Assembly: GCF_045223415.1 (NCBI RefSeq)
Contig: NZ_JBEQZJ010000028.1
Coordinates: forward strand, 1-52,884
Direction: 5' to 3'
Length of the DNA stretch: 52,884 nucleotides
From: Hoskinsella mucinilytica
GTDB taxonomy: Bacteria; Bacillota_I; Bacilli_A; Erysipelotrichales; Erysipelotrichaceae
Made by a program: the position numbers and the translations under genes
The notes under the pieces: generated by a model
Told to the model about the DNA's origin: nothing
What the model saw: the letters and a program-made list of their open reading frames with translations, nothing else
Databases searched by the model: none
Shown here: positions 25,815-34,745 of the stretch, one piece after another
Position numbering within the stretch: position 1 is the stretch's first letter
How the letters are laid out: each line of letters opens with the position of its first letter

Positions 25815-27209
25815 ATGTTAGGAAGAATAGAAGAATTAAACTATTTGAATGAATTATATGAAAGTGAACGATTCGAATTTCTTGTAATGTATGGACGAAG
25901 AAGAGTAGGAAAAACAACACTTCTACAAGAATTTTCAAAACACGTAAACGCTATTTTTTTTCCTGCACGTGAAAAAAATGATGCATTAAATTTAGGAGAT
26001 TTCTCAAAAATAATTCAACTTCATTTTGATCAACAATTCATTTCATCATTTAAAAGTTGGGAAGACGCATTTTCTTATATAGGTAATAAAGTACAAGATA
26101 GAACAGTACTTATTATTGATGAATTCCCATATATCATTGAAGAAAATCCTTCAGTAAAATCTCTTCTACAACATGTGATTGATCATCATTGGAAAAATAA
26201 AAATATCTTTTTAATTCTTTGTGGTTCTTCTGTTAGTGTCATGGAAAATGAAATCATGGGAAGCAAAAGTCCATTGCATGATAGACAAACAGCAACCCTA
26301 GAAATAATACCATTTGATTATTTAGAAAGTAGTAACTTCTTCCCTAACTATAGCAATGAAGATAAGCTGATTGCTTATGGTATTTTAGGTGGTATCCCGA
26401 GATATTTAGAAGCTTTTGATGCGAATAAATCAATTGAGGAAAATATAGCTTCTAAAATCATTCGAAATGGTTCTTATTTATATGAAGAACCTGAAAATTT
26501 ATTGAAGGCAAAATTACGAGAAACAAATACCTATAATTCCATACTTTCTGCAATTGCGAATGGAAGAAATAGAATCATAGATATCGCAGATTATATACAT
26601 GAAGATCGAACAAAAGTTTCCAAATATATAATAACGCTTCAAACATTGCGCTTGGTTGAAAAAAGAGTTCCATGTGGTGAGAGTGAAAAAGCTAAGAAAT
26701 CGATTTATGTAATAAAAGATAACTTCTTAAGATTCTGGTTTCGATATGAATTTACGAACAATGTATATTATACAATGTTAGGAGTAAAGGATGCAGCTGA
26801 AGAAATTATGAAGGATATTTCAAATCTTATGGGAGAAGTGTTTGAAGGAGTATGCAAAGAATATTTGATCCATCAAGCAAAGAAAAGAAAACTTCCATTT
26901 ATCCCTTTTTCTATAGGAAAATGGTGGGGTAACAATCCAAGTATCAAGGCACAAGATGATGTTGATGTTTTGGCAATTGATCAAAGTGGCAAAAAAGCAA
27001 TCTTTATGGAATGTAAATTCACATCAGTTCCCATGCCTTATGAAGAATATATCGATCTTGTAAATGCAACAAAAGCATTTCCTGATCTTGAAGAAAAGTA
27101 TTTGTATTTTGTAAGTAAATCAGGATATACAGAACCCGTAAAACGACAATCAAGAATAGATGGAGCAATTTTATTAACAATTGATGATTTATTTAACGCT
27201 TACCATTGA
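25815..27209 (+). CDS. Archaeal-type AAA+ ATPase (ATPase_2) with DUF234-like C-terminus
   Basis: This 464-residue protein has Walker A GRRRVGKTT (~29-37), Walker B VLIIDEFPYI (~97-106), a CGSSVSVM sensor-like motif, a winged-helix region (~235-290, RNRIIDIADYIHEDRTKVSKY) and a C-terminal nuclease-like domain (~320-464) with DVDVLAID and AIFMECKF, a D-x(n)-E-x-K arrangement. Such ATPase_2/DUF234 proteins are common in archaea and scattered in Bacillota; their function is not firmly known, with mobile or defence-related roles proposed. It is surrounded by AT-rich decayed DNA, uses more A/T-ending codons than its neighbours and is solitary, suggesting horizontal acquisition. ATG is preceded by GGAGG. 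Confidence 0.88.
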   Translation: MLGRIEELNYLNELYESERFEFLVMYGRRRVGKTTLLQEFSKHVNAIFFPAREKNDALNLGDFSKIIQLHFDQQFISSFKSWEDAFSYIGNKVQDRTVLIIDEFPYIIEENPSVKSLLQHVIDHHWKNKNIFLILCGSSVSVMENEIMGSKSPLHDRQTATLEIIPFDYLESSNFFPNYSNEDKLIAYGILGGIPRYLEAFDANKSIEENIASKIIRNGSYLYEEPENLLKAKLRETNTYNSILSAIANGRNRIIDIADYIHEDRTKVSKYIITLQTLRLVEKRVPCGESEKAKKSIYVIKDNFLRFWFRYEFTNNVYYTMLGVKDAAEEIMKDISNLMGEVFEGVCKEYLIHQAKKRKLPFIPFSIGKWWGNNPSIKAQDDVDVLAIDQSGKKAIFMECKFTSVPMPYEEYIDLVNATKAFPDLEEKYLYFVSKSGYTEPVKRQSRIDGAILLTIDDLFNAYH

Positions 27210-27247
27210 GTGGAATCATGATTTCAGCGAAGATATGGAAATCATTC

Positions 27248-27335
27248 ATAAAAAGGAATGAGATGCATATAAATGATACTCTATGTGCAACTAATCCTTT
27301 TTCGTTCATTCAAGTTAAAGTTCATTGTCTTGCCT
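27248..27335. repeat. 88-bp direct repeat, copy 1
   Basis: Matches 27723-27810 at 86 of 88 positions without gaps. Begins ATAAAAAGGAATGAGATG and ends TTCATTGTCTTGCCT. Confidence 0.9.
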
Positions 27336-27408
27336 CATTATAAAGAGCGATATACAATCATGTTTTAAGGAATGAGAAACTTGAATATTTTGTTCACAAG
27401 GTTTATAT

Positions 27409-27452
27409 TTTAGTAAATCATGATTTAGTAAATCACGATTTAATAAAATGGA
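27409..27452 (+). repeat. Short tandem repeat, 15-bp unit, about 2.7 copies
   Basis: TTTAGTAAATCATGA, TTTAGTAAATCACGA, then a partial TTTAATAAAATGG. Lies between the two 88-bp repeats. Confidence 0.7.
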
Positions 27453-27510
27453 GATGTTGTTATGTTTATTGAAAGAGAAGTCGATCATAGGCAACATTAT
27501 CTTATGAAGG

Positions 27511-27722
27511 GTGGAAATAGTTTTAATAATTAAGAACCTTTTTAAATCTTCCGTTGAAGCGCAATAAGCATTAGTAAATGACTTATCTTGGTTAGATATT
27601 ACAAAATTTGAGGTTTTGAACAAGAAGTAGAAGACATAGTTAAAAAGAATCCGCTTATGGATGAGGTTAGAATTCAAGCAATCGTTCAACAAATAAAATT
27701 TAGAATTATAAAGCTAAAAAAT
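27511..27722 (+). pseudogene. Frameshifted gene remnant between the 88-bp repeats
   Basis: Joined across an internal stop (27565) and a frameshift near 27605-27620, the region reads as a plausible protein tail: IIKNLFKSSVEAQ, then ALVNDLSWLDITKFEV, then in another frame GFEQEVEDIVKKNPLMDEV. The last frame runs on through repeat copy 2 to a stop at 27845, but has no ribosome-binding site. The parent family was not recognised. The remainder of the 27210-28076 gap (867 bp) holds only the repeats and AT-rich sequence until the aspA ribosome-binding site. Confidence 0.4.
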
Positions 27723-27810
27723 ATAAAAAGGAATGAGATGCATATAAATGATACTCTATGTGCAGCTAATCTTTTTTCGTTCATTCAAGTTAAAGTTCAT
27801 TGTCTTGCCT
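27723..27810. repeat. 88-bp direct repeat, copy 2
   Basis: Second copy, starting 475 bp after the start of copy 1; differs at two positions (A to G and C to T). Confidence 0.9.
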
Positions 27811-28076
27811 TAATATATAAATCAATATTCTCCAGTTGTAAATAATGCTTCGAAATAAGAATATATATACTCAAACACAGTATTCATACATTGAAATAGG
27901 ATGGAAATAAATCTTTGTATATGTAAAAAATATGCTTTTTCTTGATGAAAAGATTACATCTGTGTCAGTTCCTAATACTTAGGAAAAAAACAGTAAAAAC
28001 TTACGTTCTATTAGGAAAGAGATTTCTATGTTTCGCCATCGATAAGGTGTAAGATAGTATCGAGGAGGAATGAATA

Positions 28077-29507
28077 ATGGAGCCAACACAACAATATCGA
28101 ATAGAGAGAGATTCTTTGGGAGAGGTAGAAGTACCGATTGATGCCTTATATGGTGTACAGACGGTACGTGCTACAAGAAACTTCCCAATAACATATCAAA
28201 AAACCCATCCGATGATGGTAAAAGCTTTGGGTATGGTGAAGAAGGCCTGCGCCTTAGCAAATAATGAATGCGGACATTTAGATGATGAGAAATGCGGATA
28301 TATCACACAAGCATGTGATGAGGTAATTTCAGGTAAATTGGATCAATGGTTTATTACGGATGTGATTCAAGGTGGTGCGGGAACAAGTACCAATATGAAT
28401 GCCAATGAGGTCATTGCCAATCGTGCAGCACAGCTTGCAGGAAAACCATTGGGTGTTTATGATTATATTCATCCAAATGACAATGTAAACTTCGGACAGT
28501 CTACCAATGATGTTTTTCCTACTGCGGGAAAATTAGCTTGTCTGTTTTTGGTGAATGGATTGTTAGAAGAAATTCAACTGTTAGAGGAATCCTTGTTAGA
28601 TAAGAGCTTGGAATTTCAAGATGTCATCAAACTTGGTAGAACCCATCTTCAAGATGCTGTACCGATTCGTATGGGACAGGAATTTCATGCGTTTGCGACA
28701 GCATTGGTACGTGATATCCGAAGAATTCGTACAGCGTTTTATAGCTTGAAGAGCATCAACATAGGTGCGACAGCAGTAGGTACGGGAATCAATACCGATG
28801 AACGTTATAAAAAGATCGCAGTACGTTATCTATCTGAAATCTCACAAGTAGAATTAACCAGCGCTAAAGACTTAATTGATGGTACAAGAAATGTAGATCC
28901 ATTTGTGTTTGCGCATAGTTCGTTAAAGACGTTCTGTGTTAATTTATCTAAGATGTGTAATGACCTTCGTTTGATGGCATCAGGACCAAAGACGGGATTA
29001 TCCGAGATCTTATTACCTGCACGTCAACCGGGAAGTTCTATTATGCCGGGTAAGGTCAATCCTGTCATTCCAGAGGTTTGTAACCAGGTATGCTTCCAAG
29101 TGTTTGGAAATGATCTGACCATTACAAAAGCCGCAGAAGCAGGACAGATGGAATTGAATGTATTTGAACCGGTGTTATTCTTTAACCTATTTCAATCCAT
29201 TGATTTATTGACACATGCTTGTTATACATTACGTGATAATTGTATTGTCGGCATCATTGCCAATAAGGAACATTGTCGTGAGGTCATGGAAAATTCATTA
29301 GGTACGGCAACTGCCTTGGCACCACATATCGGTTATGCAAATGCAAGTAAGATTGCGAAACAAGCATTGAAAGAAAATCGTAAATTAAGAGAATTGATCT
29401 TAGAGCATAATTTAATGACAAAAGAAAAACTGGATGAGGTATTGGATATCAATGAGATGACAAGAGCCGGTATTCCGGGAATGCATAAAAAGGGAAGCGG
29501 CAGATAA
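28077..29507 (+). CDS. aspA: Aspartate ammonia-lyase
   Basis: This 476-residue member of the aspartase/fumarase superfamily interconverts aspartate with fumarate and ammonia in the cytosol. Family motifs are GGAGTSTNMNANEV, NFGQSTNDVFPT, and the signature loop GSSIMPGKVNPV carrying the catalytic serine. The N-terminal RIERDSLGEVEVP and ALYGVQTVRA favour aspartase over fumarase, which usually has YWGAQTQRS there. GAGGAGG precedes the ATG. The enzyme would link fumarate to the aspartate-derived threonine pathway encoded at 46-52 kb. It appears monocistronic. Confidence 0.93.
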   Translation: MEPTQQYRIERDSLGEVEVPIDALYGVQTVRATRNFPITYQKTHPMMVKALGMVKKACALANNECGHLDDEKCGYITQACDEVISGKLDQWFITDVIQGGAGTSTNMNANEVIANRAAQLAGKPLGVYDYIHPNDNVNFGQSTNDVFPTAGKLACLFLVNGLLEEIQLLEESLLDKSLEFQDVIKLGRTHLQDAVPIRMGQEFHAFATALVRDIRRIRTAFYSLKSINIGATAVGTGINTDERYKKIAVRYLSEISQVELTSAKDLIDGTRNVDPFVFAHSSLKTFCVNLSKMCNDLRLMASGPKTGLSEILLPARQPGSSIMPGKVNPVIPEVCNQVCFQVFGNDLTITKAAEAGQMELNVFEPVLFFNLFQSIDLLTHACYTLRDNCIVGIIANKEHCREVMENSLGTATALAPHIGYANASKIAKQALKENRKLRELILEHNLMTKEKLDEVLDINEMTRAGIPGMHKKGSGR

Positions 29508-29522
29508 GCCGTTTTCTTTTTG
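29492..29522 (+). terminator. aspA terminator
   Basis: AGCGGC pairs with GCCGTT around AGATAA (wobble allowed), followed by TTCTTTTT. Confidence 0.7.
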
Positions 29523-29575
29523 CGATGATTGATTTTATGTGTTGGTTTCGCTATACTAAATAGGGATGTGATGAT

Positions 29576-30226
29576 ATGAGAATTTTATGTTTCGGCGATT
29601 CCAATACATGGGGCTATGATCCTACAAACGGACTTCGTTATGAAAAGCATCAACGTTATACCGGTATTTTACAAGAGCTTATGAAAGAGGATGACATCAT
29701 AGAAGAGGGATCGAATGGGCGTACCTTTGTGTTACATGATCCTTATTGTGATCTTGCCAATGGGAAGGACGTATTGCCTTATTTATTGAAATCTCATATG
29801 CCATTAGATATCGTGGTTATCATGCTTGGTACCAATGATTTGAAGCGTCAATTTCATTTGTGTAGTGAGATGATCGCAAGAGGAGCGAAAACGCTGATTC
29901 GTATGATCAAGGATCCGTATGCGAATGAAAAATATCCGATACCGGATATCTTATTGGTTTCACCGATTCATCTTCATGAGGATATTTGGAAGATGGATGG
30001 TTCTATGTTGGATTATGGTAAAGAAGAGTATGAAAACAGTACGCAATTAGCAAAGTATCTAGAAGAAGTCGCAGAAACATATGATTGTGCTTTCTTAGAT
30101 GCTGCACGATATGCAAAGGCAAGTAAAGTTGATGGTATGCATATGGATATCGATCAACATGAGCAATTGGCTCAGGCAATGGCTTGTAAATTAGAAGAAA
30201 TGAAAATAAAGAGGAGGACGAAATGA
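29576..30226 (+). CDS. SGNH/GDSL-family hydrolase
   Basis: This 216-residue cytosolic protein has block I CFGDSNTWGYDP (nucleophile Ser), block III LGTNDLKRQF, and block V DGMHMDIDQHEQ supplying Asp and His. It resembles the arylesterase/acetylhydrolase group of the superfamily; the natural ester is unknown. A TATACT lies about 30 bp upstream of the ATG. Its stop overlaps the next start by 4 bp (ATGA), so the two genes are translationally coupled. Confidence 0.88.
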   Translation: MRILCFGDSNTWGYDPTNGLRYEKHQRYTGILQELMKEDDIIEEGSNGRTFVLHDPYCDLANGKDVLPYLLKSHMPLDIVVIMLGTNDLKRQFHLCSEMIARGAKTLIRMIKDPYANEKYPIPDILLVSPIHLHEDIWKMDGSMLDYGKEEYENSTQLAKYLEEVAETYDCAFLDAARYAKASKVDGMHMDIDQHEQLAQAMACKLEEMKIKRRTK

Positions 30227-30633
30227 ATCATAAAGAAGCGGCGATCAAGAGATTTGTGGAAGGGTATAATTGTGCCCAGGCAGTTGCCTGTAGTTATGCA
30301 GAAGAATTGGGACTTAAGGAAGAAATGATATTTCGTTTGATGGAAGGCTTTGGAGGAGGAGTAGCGCATATGGGACATACGTGTGGTGTGATCAGTGGTC
30401 TTACGATGGTAGAAAGTTATCGTGTATGTGAGGATATGTCACATATGCCTGATGGAAAACTTATGACGTATGCACATTTACAACCAAAGCTTCAACAATT
30501 TCAAGATAACATAGGTAGTCTTAACTGCCATGAGATCTTAAGAACTCATGATCAAACGTTGATAGATGGGAAAAAGGCATGTTGTCGTACTTGTGTGGAA
30601 TTGGCATGTCAGATTTTGGATGAGACTTTATAA
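30223..30633 (+). CDS. C_GCAxxG_C_C family protein
   Basis: This 136-residue protein has the family's cysteine pattern: NCAQAVACSYAEELG, a Gly-rich turn GFGGGVAHMGHTCGVISG and CCRTCVELACQ at the C-terminus. The family is widespread in anaerobes and thought to be redox-related, possibly binding a metal or cofactor through the cysteines; no member function is firmly established to my knowledge. ATG overlaps the stop of the SGNH hydrolase gene, with GAGGAGG inside that gene's end. Confidence 0.88.
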   Translation: MNHKEAAIKRFVEGYNCAQAVACSYAEELGLKEEMIFRLMEGFGGGVAHMGHTCGVISGLTMVESYRVCEDMSHMPDGKLMTYAHLQPKLQQFQDNIGSLNCHEILRTHDQTLIDGKKACCRTCVELACQILDETL

Positions 30634-30707
30634 AGCTGTTACAGATAAATGATTTGTAATTTGACAGAAAATGCCGTATACTAATTCAGTAATATGGAGG
30701 TAGTACT

Positions 30708-31169
30708 ATGAAGAAATTTCTATGTATTGGTTTGTGTGCATTATGTTTTCTGATCACGGGTTGTTCTGCTAAACGAATAAAAGATACTACTGTGGAACAG
30801 ATGAAGGAAAAGATGGATCAAAAGGAAAGCTTTGCGATCGTATTTACACAACCAAATTGTGGATACTGTAATAAATTTAAGAAGATGTTGGATACGTATT
30901 TGCCAGAGCATGATGTTACCTTGTATGAGGTTTCCTTAAACCGTGATGTCATGTCTGAGGATGAATTTAATGCGATGTTGGAAGATATCAGAGTCTACTT
31001 CCCTGAAATGAATGGAACTCCGGATCTGTATTATGTAAAAGATGGAAAGATCGAAGATCATTTTGACGCAGATGCTGTGGATCTCGGTGAAGAAAAGAAC
31101 TTTAATGATTGGGTAGATAAACATCAGTTAAATAAAGATATTGATTATACAAAAGAAACAGAGAAGTAA
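30708..31169 (+). CDS. Thioredoxin-fold lipoprotein
   Basis: This 153-residue protein has a lipoprotein signal peptide with lipobox LITGC (Cys19) and a thioredoxin-like domain with the active-site motif NCGYC (~51-55) and a probable cis-proline in GTPDLYYV. It sits outside the membrane as a lipid-anchored thiol-disulfide protein or redox chaperone. GGAGG precedes the ATG; a promoter TTGTAA-N17-TATACT can be read upstream. It resembles the bacteriocin-transport accessory/PedC-like group, but no bacteriocin genes are present. Confidence 0.85.
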   Translation: MKKFLCIGLCALCFLITGCSAKRIKDTTVEQMKEKMDQKESFAIVFTQPNCGYCNKFKKMLDTYLPEHDVTLYEVSLNRDVMSEDEFNAMLEDIRVYFPEMNGTPDLYYVKDGKIEDHFDADAVDLGEEKNFNDWVDKHQLNKDIDYTKETEK

Positions 31170-31200
31170 AAAAAAGAATTCTCATGAATTCTTTTTTTTA
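31168..31200. terminator. Bidirectional terminator between convergent genes
   Basis: AAAAAGAATTC pairs with GAATTCTTTTT around TCAT, giving A and T runs on both sides. It overlaps the last codon of the minus-strand regulator gene. Confidence 0.88.
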
Positions 31201-32199
31201 TGGTTCCTTTATGCTTCTGGTACTGGCACGCTGTATGAGGGTACAAGGTAGTACCACTTTGACAGGCAATCGTTTGATTTTTCCTGCTTGATGATGTAGG
31301 AATTCAGCGGCATATGCTCCCATGGTTTCACTTGGCGCATGAATGGTAGTGAGGGGAGGGGTACAATAGCTGGAAGCATTGATATCATTGAATCCGGTAA
31401 TGCTGATTTGTTGGGGAATCTGGATACCATGTTCTTGTAAGGAGCGCATTGCTCCTAATGCGATAGGATCACTTGCACAAATGATTGCGGTGATATCAGG
31501 ATGTTGTGTCAAAAGTGTGGATGCCATTTCATAACCGCTTTCCATAGAAAATTGTTCCTCTAGAATAATGGCATCTAACGCATATTCTTTCGCATAACGT
31601 AGAAATGCTATTTTTCTGGGGTCTTCATATAAGCTACCATCTTGGGTATGTTCTTTTCCACTTAGATAAGCCACTTGATGATGACCGCATTGATGGATAT
31701 GTTCGATCAAATCATGAATGGCTTGCGCAAAATCTAACACGATGCAATGTTCACTATGATCCTTTACTTCCATATCCACAAATAAGATATTCTCTTGATG
31801 TTTCGCAAACTTTTTGATTTGCGATGTGGAAAACTTACCGATACAAACGATACCATCTACATCATTTAAATTTTCCTCAATATCCATATCATCTTTAAAT
31901 ATTCTTTTTAAAGCGATCCCATGTGCACTGCAATAATTTTCCACTCCCATACGAATAGTGAAATAATAATTGTCTTCTAATTCTTGTTTTAAAGAATACC
32001 ATTGGACAATAGCAAAGGTCAATGCCTTTTCATTCTTTTTGTTTTTTCCTTTTTTGACATAATGCAGTTCATTGGCAATCTGAAAGACACGACTTCTGGT
32101 TGATTCAGGGACATTCAATGAGGTGTCTTCATTCAATATGCGTGATACGGTTGCACTTGATACCTTTGCCTTTTCTGCGATGTCTTTGATGGTTGCCAT
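31198..32199 (-). CDS. LacI/GalR-family transcriptional regulator of the gal operon
   Basis: This 333-residue protein has an N-terminal helix-turn-helix TIKDIAEKAKVSSATVSRIL and hinge helix region, then a periplasmic-binding-protein-like sensor domain (~60-330) with motifs ICASDPIALGAM and ISITGFNDINAS. It lies 11 nt after galM and is the last gene of galK-galT-galM-regulator on the minus strand, so it probably controls that operon in response to galactose or a derivative. The likely operators are the TTTA[CG]TAAA sites overlapping the galK promoter. GGAGG precedes the ATG. Confidence 0.92.
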   Translation of the reverse strand: MATIKDIAEKAKVSSATVSRILNEDTSLNVPESTRSRVFQIANELHYVKKGKNKKNEKALTFAIVQWYSLKQELEDNYYFTIRMGVENYCSAHGIALKRIFKDDMDIEENLNDVDGIVCIGKFSTSQIKKFAKHQENILFVDMEVKDHSEHCIVLDFAQAIHDLIEHIHQCGHHQVAYLSGKEHTQDGSLYEDPRKIAFLRYAKEYALDAIILEEQFSMESGYEMASTLLTQHPDITAIICASDPIALGAMRSLQEHGIQIPQQISITGFNDINASSYCTPPLTTIHAPSETMGAYAAEFLHHQAGKIKRLPVKVVLPCTLIQRASTRSIKEP

Positions 32200-32210
32200 G
32201 AAAGTACCTC

Positions 32211-33233
32211 CTATGATTTCGTAAAACGATAGTGTGTGGTTTGCGTATATGGATGAGTAGGATCCGCTATTTGATGATGTGGATAACCAACCAAATTAAT
32301 TCCATTTGGTACATCTTGTGTTTCTAAAGCGATGCAACATAAAGGAGCACCGGTCATTCCGTTTTCAAAAATTAAGCTTTCATCAAACCAATTGGCTGTA
32401 TACACTACGACGCTTGATTCATCTGTGGTGATATCAAGACGATGTTGAGAACTTGGATCATATAGCGTGATCACACCTTCATCCAGTAAAAAAGGAGTAT
32501 CATAATATAAGGTGTTTAGAAATTCCGGATCTTTTTTATCTAAATTGGACTGTATGTCACGAAGTGTGGAAAAATCATAAGCACCGTTCTTTTTGATAGA
32601 ATATAGTTCACTTGGATGACATTCTTTCTCTATTTTACATTTCCTTGTGGAACAAAGTTTTAATTGATGATGGCGGATACTCTCTTTCATGCCATTTAGA
32701 TTAAAATAAAGATGGCTTGTCATATTAAGAAGAGAGCGAGCAGGTGGGGTGGCATGATAGGATATCGTAAAGGTATCCTGATGGATTTCATATAAGATAT
32801 CATAGAGATAGGTACCTTGTGGATAACCATCTGCTTCATGATCGGTTTCTAAATGAAGTTTTAGGCTCGTGCTGTTTGGTTGTGAGATCGTAAACAATTG
32901 TCTACTGATTCCATGATTTCCTCCATGAAGATGATGTGCCCCATTGTTGATGCTGAGTTGATGTGTTCCTTGATCCTCATAACGCCCATAAGCAATTCTA
33001 CCTGCAAACGGTCCGACAAGGGCATTCAGGTAAGGGCCGCCTTGATCGATATAGTCCTGTGGATTTAGAAAGCTGGCAACCATATTGGTCATGCTTCCAT
33101 GCTCTTTATAATAGATACCACTGATGGTACCACCATAATTTAAAACGGTAACTTTCAGTACCTCATTTTCAATCGTATATTCATATACTGGCTCTTTTTG
33201 ATATATTGCGACTTGTTTCATATTAATTTCCAT
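32211..33233 (-). CDS. galM: Aldose 1-epimerase (galactose mutarotase)
   Basis: GalM interconverts beta- and alpha-galactose before phosphorylation by GalK. About 336-340 residues; motifs include LNYGGTI, GPFAGRIAYGRY, GAHHLHGG (catalytic His region) and CCIALETQD, where the Glu is the probable general base near the C-terminus. The upstream-most start (33233) overlaps galT by 11 bp; ATG at 33221 (MKQVAIYQ) just outside galT is an alternative with similar support. Part of the gal operon. Confidence 0.92.
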   Translation of the reverse strand: MEINMKQVAIYQKEPVYEYTIENEVLKVTVLNYGGTISGIYYKEHGSMTNMVASFLNPQDYIDQGGPYLNALVGPFAGRIAYGRYEDQGTHQLSINNGAHHLHGGNHGISRQLFTISQPNSTSLKLHLETDHEADGYPQGTYLYDILYEIHQDTFTISYHATPPARSLLNMTSHLYFNLNGMKESIRHHQLKLCSTRKCKIEKECHPSELYSIKKNGAYDFSTLRDIQSNLDKKDPEFLNTLYYDTPFLLDEGVITLYDPSSQHRLDITTDESSVVVYTANWFDESLIFENGMTGAPLCCIALETQDVPNGINLVGYPHHQIADPTHPYTQTTHYRFTKS

Positions 33234-34716
33234 TCAACTGCTTCACAAAACGTAAGAAGGCAGCTTGTCCTTTTTCATCCTGTTTGAAGATGCCTGCATC
33301 CTCTAAGACCTGTTCAAAGATATGACCAACTTCATCTTGAATCAGCGTATGAAGTTCTTCCTTTGGTGTATCTTTGGAGATGGTTTTCAAATGCTCATAC
33401 CAGTCTTTGTGAATGGCTAAGTCTTCACTTAATGCTTCATTCTTTGATAAACATTCCTCGATTTGCGCAAGTTCCTTTTTTAAGCGACTTGGTAATACGG
33501 CTAATCCCATGACTTCGATCAATCCGATGTTTTCCTTTTTGATATGATGTAATTGTGCATGCGGATGAAAGATGCCCATAGGATATTCTTTTGTGGTACG
33601 ATTATTTCTCAAGGTAAGATCCAATTCATAATATCCGTTTTTCTTTCTTGCAATCGGTGTAATGGTATTATGTGGTGTATCGCCACTATGTGATAGGATA
33701 TCTACTTGTTCATCATCATAATGTTGCCAAAGATGTAATACATCCATAGCACAGGCAATCAATGGTTCGATGCTTAATGAACGAAGACGCAAAACGCTAA
33801 GTGGCCAAATTACACGACCATAGCTTACTTCAGGGAATTTTTCACTCTTGATTTCCTCTTTCATGGCGGCTCTTTCCATGGCAAAGGTATAGTTTCCTCC
33901 CTGGAAGTGATCATGTGTCAAAATACTTCCACCTACGATCGGTAAATCTGCATTGGAACCAAGGAAGTAATGTGGAAAGGTCTTCACAAACGCTAATAAA
34001 CAACGAAAATTATTTTCATTGATTACCATCGGAATGTGCTCTGCATTGAATACGATACAATGTTCATTGTAATAGGAATAAGGGGAGTATTGCAGATAGT
34101 AACGTTTTTGATTTAAATCCAAAGGAATGATACGATGATTGTTTCTAGCGGGATGTGATAGTGTTCCGGCATAGCCTTCATTTTCTTTACACAATAAACA
34201 TTTTGGATATTTGCTAGGTGGTAATAATTTTGCTTTGGCGATATCTTTAGGATCTTTTTCCGGCTTACTGAGGTTGATGGTGATATCGATGGGACCATAC
34301 TTGGTTTCGGTAACCCAATGTAAATCCTTCGCAATGCGATCGGTGCGCATATAATTGCTGGCACGACTCAATTCATAATAATAATCTGTTGCTTCCTTCG
34401 GACTGTGTGCATAATGTTCTTTGAATGTTTGAATGACTTCACTGGGTCTTGGCATCAGACAATTCATGATGCGAGTATCCAATAGCTCTTTAGATACCGT
34501 AGTATCTTCAATGATTCCTTTTTCAATGGCATAATGAAGCATTTCATCGAGAATTTCCTGAGGGGAAGAGAGTGACTCTTCTTCCATTGCTACATCTTCA
34601 TAGTCTTGAAGGTGTAAGACATCCAAAAGCTGATTGGTTACATAGATGACATCCTCTTCTTTTAAAAGATGGTGTGCCAAGCCGTAATTTACAAGGCGTT
34701 TGATCGTTTTATTCAT
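33223..34716 (-). CDS. galT: UDP-glucose--hexose-1-phosphate uridylyltransferase (class II GalT)
   Basis: This 497-residue enzyme of the Leloir pathway transfers UMP between UDP-glucose and galactose-1-phosphate. Length and motifs match the long Bacillota type rather than the E. coli type: HPARNNHRIIPL, SPYSYYNEHCIVF and LTHDHFQGGNY, with the active-site histidine in the HDHFQGG loop. GGAG precedes the ATG. It lies 29 nt after galK and overlaps galM. Confidence 0.95.
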   Translation of the reverse strand: MNKTIKRLVNYGLAHHLLKEEDVIYVTNQLLDVLHLQDYEDVAMEEESLSSPQEILDEMLHYAIEKGIIEDTTVSKELLDTRIMNCLMPRPSEVIQTFKEHYAHSPKEATDYYYELSRASNYMRTDRIAKDLHWVTETKYGPIDITINLSKPEKDPKDIAKAKLLPPSKYPKCLLCKENEGYAGTLSHPARNNHRIIPLDLNQKRYYLQYSPYSYYNEHCIVFNAEHIPMVINENNFRCLLAFVKTFPHYFLGSNADLPIVGGSILTHDHFQGGNYTFAMERAAMKEEIKSEKFPEVSYGRVIWPLSVLRLRSLSIEPLIACAMDVLHLWQHYDDEQVDILSHSGDTPHNTITPIARKKNGYYELDLTLRNNRTTKEYPMGIFHPHAQLHHIKKENIGLIEVMGLAVLPSRLKKELAQIEECLSKNEALSEDLAIHKDWYEHLKTISKDTPKEELHTLIQDEVGHIFEQVLEDAGIFKQDEKGQAAFLRFVKQLNGN

Positions 34717-34745
34717 GATTATTCTCCTGCTTTCTTTTCTTTCTT

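Noticed and set aside
27409..27452. CRISPR-like short repeats
   Set aside because: Units are adjacent tandem copies without spacers, fewer than three full copies, and no cas genes are present.
27657..27845. Open frame of 62 codons between aspA and the ATPase gene
   Set aside because: It contains the whole second copy of the 88-bp repeat, has no ribosome-binding site, and its start is the tail of a frameshifted remnant.
28077..29507. Fumarase (fumC) instead of aspartase
   Set aside because: The N-terminal YGVQTVRA and overall motif set fit aspartase; class II fumarases usually carry YWGAQTQRS at this position.
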